Origin: Oenanthe sinensis
Taxonomy: Eukaryota; Streptophyta; Magnoliopsida; Apiales; Apiaceae
Direction: 5' to 3'
Assembly: GCA_028671895.1 (NCBI GenBank)
Contig: CM053809.1
Span: 8,353,501-8,417,500, forward strand
Length of the DNA: 64,000 bases
In this document: one piece after another, positions 62,301 through 64,000 of the stretch
How the letters are laid out: every line of letters begins with the position of its first letter
Position numbering within the stretch: position 1 is the first letter of the stretch
The notes under the pieces: generated by a model
Told to the model about the DNA's origin: nothing
The model's database searches: none
The model's input: only the letters and a program-made list of their open reading frames with translations
Position numbers and translations under genes: made by a program

Positions 62301-63900
62301 CCAACTTGAGACTTCATTCTTTACTCGTTTGAACTTGAAATCAACTTTTAGATTCATTATTGACTCATTAGAACATGGAAACAACTTGTAAACTCTTTTA
62401 GGATCATTTTTGGCGCATTTGAACATGAAAATAATTCATACCAACTTGAGACTTCATTATTGACTTGTTTGAACATGGAAACAACTTATAGCTTCATTCT
62501 TGACTCGTTTGAACATGGAAATAACTTGTAAACTCTTTTAGGATCATTCTTGGCTCAGTTGACATTGAAAATAATTTGTAACAACTTGAGACTTCATTCT
62601 TGATTCGTTTGAACATGGAAACGACTTATAGCTTCATTCTTGACTCGTTTAAACATGGAAACAACTTGTAAACTCTTTTAGGATCATTCTTGGTTCATTT
62701 AAACTTGAAAATAATTTGTAACAACTTGAGACTTCATTCTTTACTCGTTTGAACTTGAAAACAACTTGTAGTTTCATTCTTGACTCATTAGAACATGGAA
62801 ACAACTTGTAAACTCTTTTAGGATCATTTTTGGCGCATTTGAACATGAAAATAATTCATACCAACTTGAGACTTCATTATTGACTCGTTTGAACTTGAAA
62901 TCAACTTGTAGATTCATTATTGACTCTTTAGAACATGGAAACAACTTGTAAACTCTTTTAGGATTATTTTTGGCGCATTTGAACATGAAAATAATTCATA
63001 CCAACTTCAGACTTCATTATTGACTCGTTTGAACATGGAAACAACTTATAGCTTCATTCTTGACTCGTTTGAACATGGAAATAACTTGTAAACTCTTTTA
63101 GGATCATTCTTGTGTCATTTGAACTTGAAAGTAATTTGTAACAACTTGAGACTTCATTCTTTACTCGTTTGAACTTGAAATCAACTTGTAGATTCATTAT
63201 TGACTCTTTAGAACATGGAAACAACTTGTAAACTCTTTTAGGATCTTTTTTGGCGCATTTGAACATGAAAATAATTCATACCAACTTGAGACTTCATTAT
63301 TGACTCGTTTGAACATGGAAACAACTTATAGCTTCATTCTTGACTCGTTTGAACATGGAAATAACTTGTAAACTCTTTTAGGATCATTCTTGGCTCAGTT
63401 GACCTTGAAAATAATTTATAACAACATGAGACTTCATTCTTGATTCGTTTGAACATGGAAACGACTTATAGCTTCATTCTTGACTCGTTTGAACATGGAA
63501 ATAACTTGTAAACTCTTTTAGGATCATTCTTGTGTCATTTGAACTTGAAAGTAATTTATAACAACTTGAGACTTCATTCTTGATTCGTTTGAACATGGAA
63601 ACGACTTATAGCTTCATTCTTGACTCGTTTACACATGGAAACAACTTGTAAACTCTTTTAGGATCATTCTTGGCTCATTTAAACTTGAAAATAATTTGTA
63701 ACAACTTGAGACTTCATTCTTTACTCGTTTGAACTTGAAAACAACTTGTAGATTCATTCTTGACTCATTAAAACATGGAAACAACTTGTAAACTCTTTTA
63801 GGATCATTTTTGGCGCATTTGAACATGAAAATAATTCATACCAACTTGAGACTTCATTATTGACTCGTTTGAACATGGAAACAACTTATAGCTTCATTCT
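56352..63900. repeat. 3.1-kb higher-order satellite blocks, three copies
   Basis: Segments at 56352, 56477, 56757, 57332 and 57597 recur at +3080 bp (59432, 59557, 59837, 60412, 60677). They recur again at about +6297 bp (62649, 62774, 63054, 63629). They share private variants such as TTCTTGGTTCATTTAAAC, TTGTAGTTTCATTC, GACTCTTTAGAAC and CGTTTACACATGG. A 3080-bp block is exactly 22 units of 140 bp. Edges are approximate. Confidence 0.82.
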
Positions 63901-64000
63901 TGACTCGTTCGAACGTGGAAATAACTTGTAAACTCTTTTAGGATCATTCTTGTGTCATTTGAACTTGAGAGTAATTTGTAACAACTTGAGACTTCATTCT

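Larger units (their letters stand above)
52352..64000. repeat. Tandem satellite array, right part
   Basis: The same 140-bp, 50+50+40 satellite continues to the end of the window and beyond. It contains no gene. Many 65-70-codon minus-strand frames recur here (for example 52905-53102), but they simply repeat with the satellite. Apart from the 55464 insert and a few short deletions (for example GAAACCGTAAACTC near 61261), unit length is very regular. Confidence 0.97.

Noticed and set aside
52259..63826. The same family of small frames in the right array, including overlapping ones
   Set aside because: Same reason; neighbouring copies overlap each other in different frames, which real genes would not do in this pattern.
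1..64000. CENP-B box or telomere-type repeats
   Set aside because: I looked for TTCG...CGGG-type boxes and TTTAGGG arrays; only the isolated TTTTAGGAT within satellite units was seen, which is not telomeric.

Overview
This is plant nuclear DNA, most likely from the heterochromatin of a flowering plant. Two things support that: a long AT-rich tandem satellite, and two full-length Ty3/gypsy chromovirus retrotransposons of the Tekay/Del type, with initiator-methionine tRNA primer sites and a C-terminal chromodomain. I see no host gene, tRNA, rRNA or prokaryotic feature. The species cannot be named from what is visible.

Layout. Positions 1-25199 and 52352-64000 are one satellite array split by an insertion. 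Its basic unit is 140 bp, made of three related sub-units of 50, 50 and 40 bp. Three 140-bp variants alternate in about 420-bp groups, and larger blocks (839 bp, 2.2 kb, 2.4-2.8 kb, 3.1 kb, 3.3-3.9 kb) have been copied locally. A 67-bp insert at 55464 looks like a retroposed antisense satellite transcript with a poly(A) tail and a 16-bp target duplication.

Positions 25200-52351 hold element 1 (plus strand, 13,175 bp without its insert), flanked by the 5-bp duplication GAAAT. Its LTRs are both 3770 bp. Element 2 (minus strand, 13,972 bp, two 4166-bp LTRs) sits inside the 3' LTR of element 1 at 37346-51317, flanked by ACGTT. The order of events is therefore array first, then element 1, then element 2. 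The paired LTRs have equal lengths and no difference in the stretches I compared, so both insertions look recent.

Each element has an intact 1519-codon gag-pol gene: gag, zinc knuckles, protease, reverse transcriptase, RNase H, integrase and chromodomain. The two proteins differ at 13 positions. Between the primer site and gag lies a second conserved coding segment (aORF). In element 2 it appears to be joined by an in-frame intron to a 25-codon first exon in the 5' LTR. The protein start encoded there copies the histone H3 N-terminus (RIKQTARK, spanning the K4 and K9 positions). The second exon carries an acidic SUMO-interacting-like motif. Element 1 has lost the LTR segment with this first exon but keeps the second exon almost unchanged.

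How the parts may work together is inference: gag-pol supplies the replication machinery and the chromodomain targeting, while the aORF product, an H3-tail look-alike, may act on chromatin or silencing. The opposed elements also form a large inverted repeat able to give double-stranded RNA.
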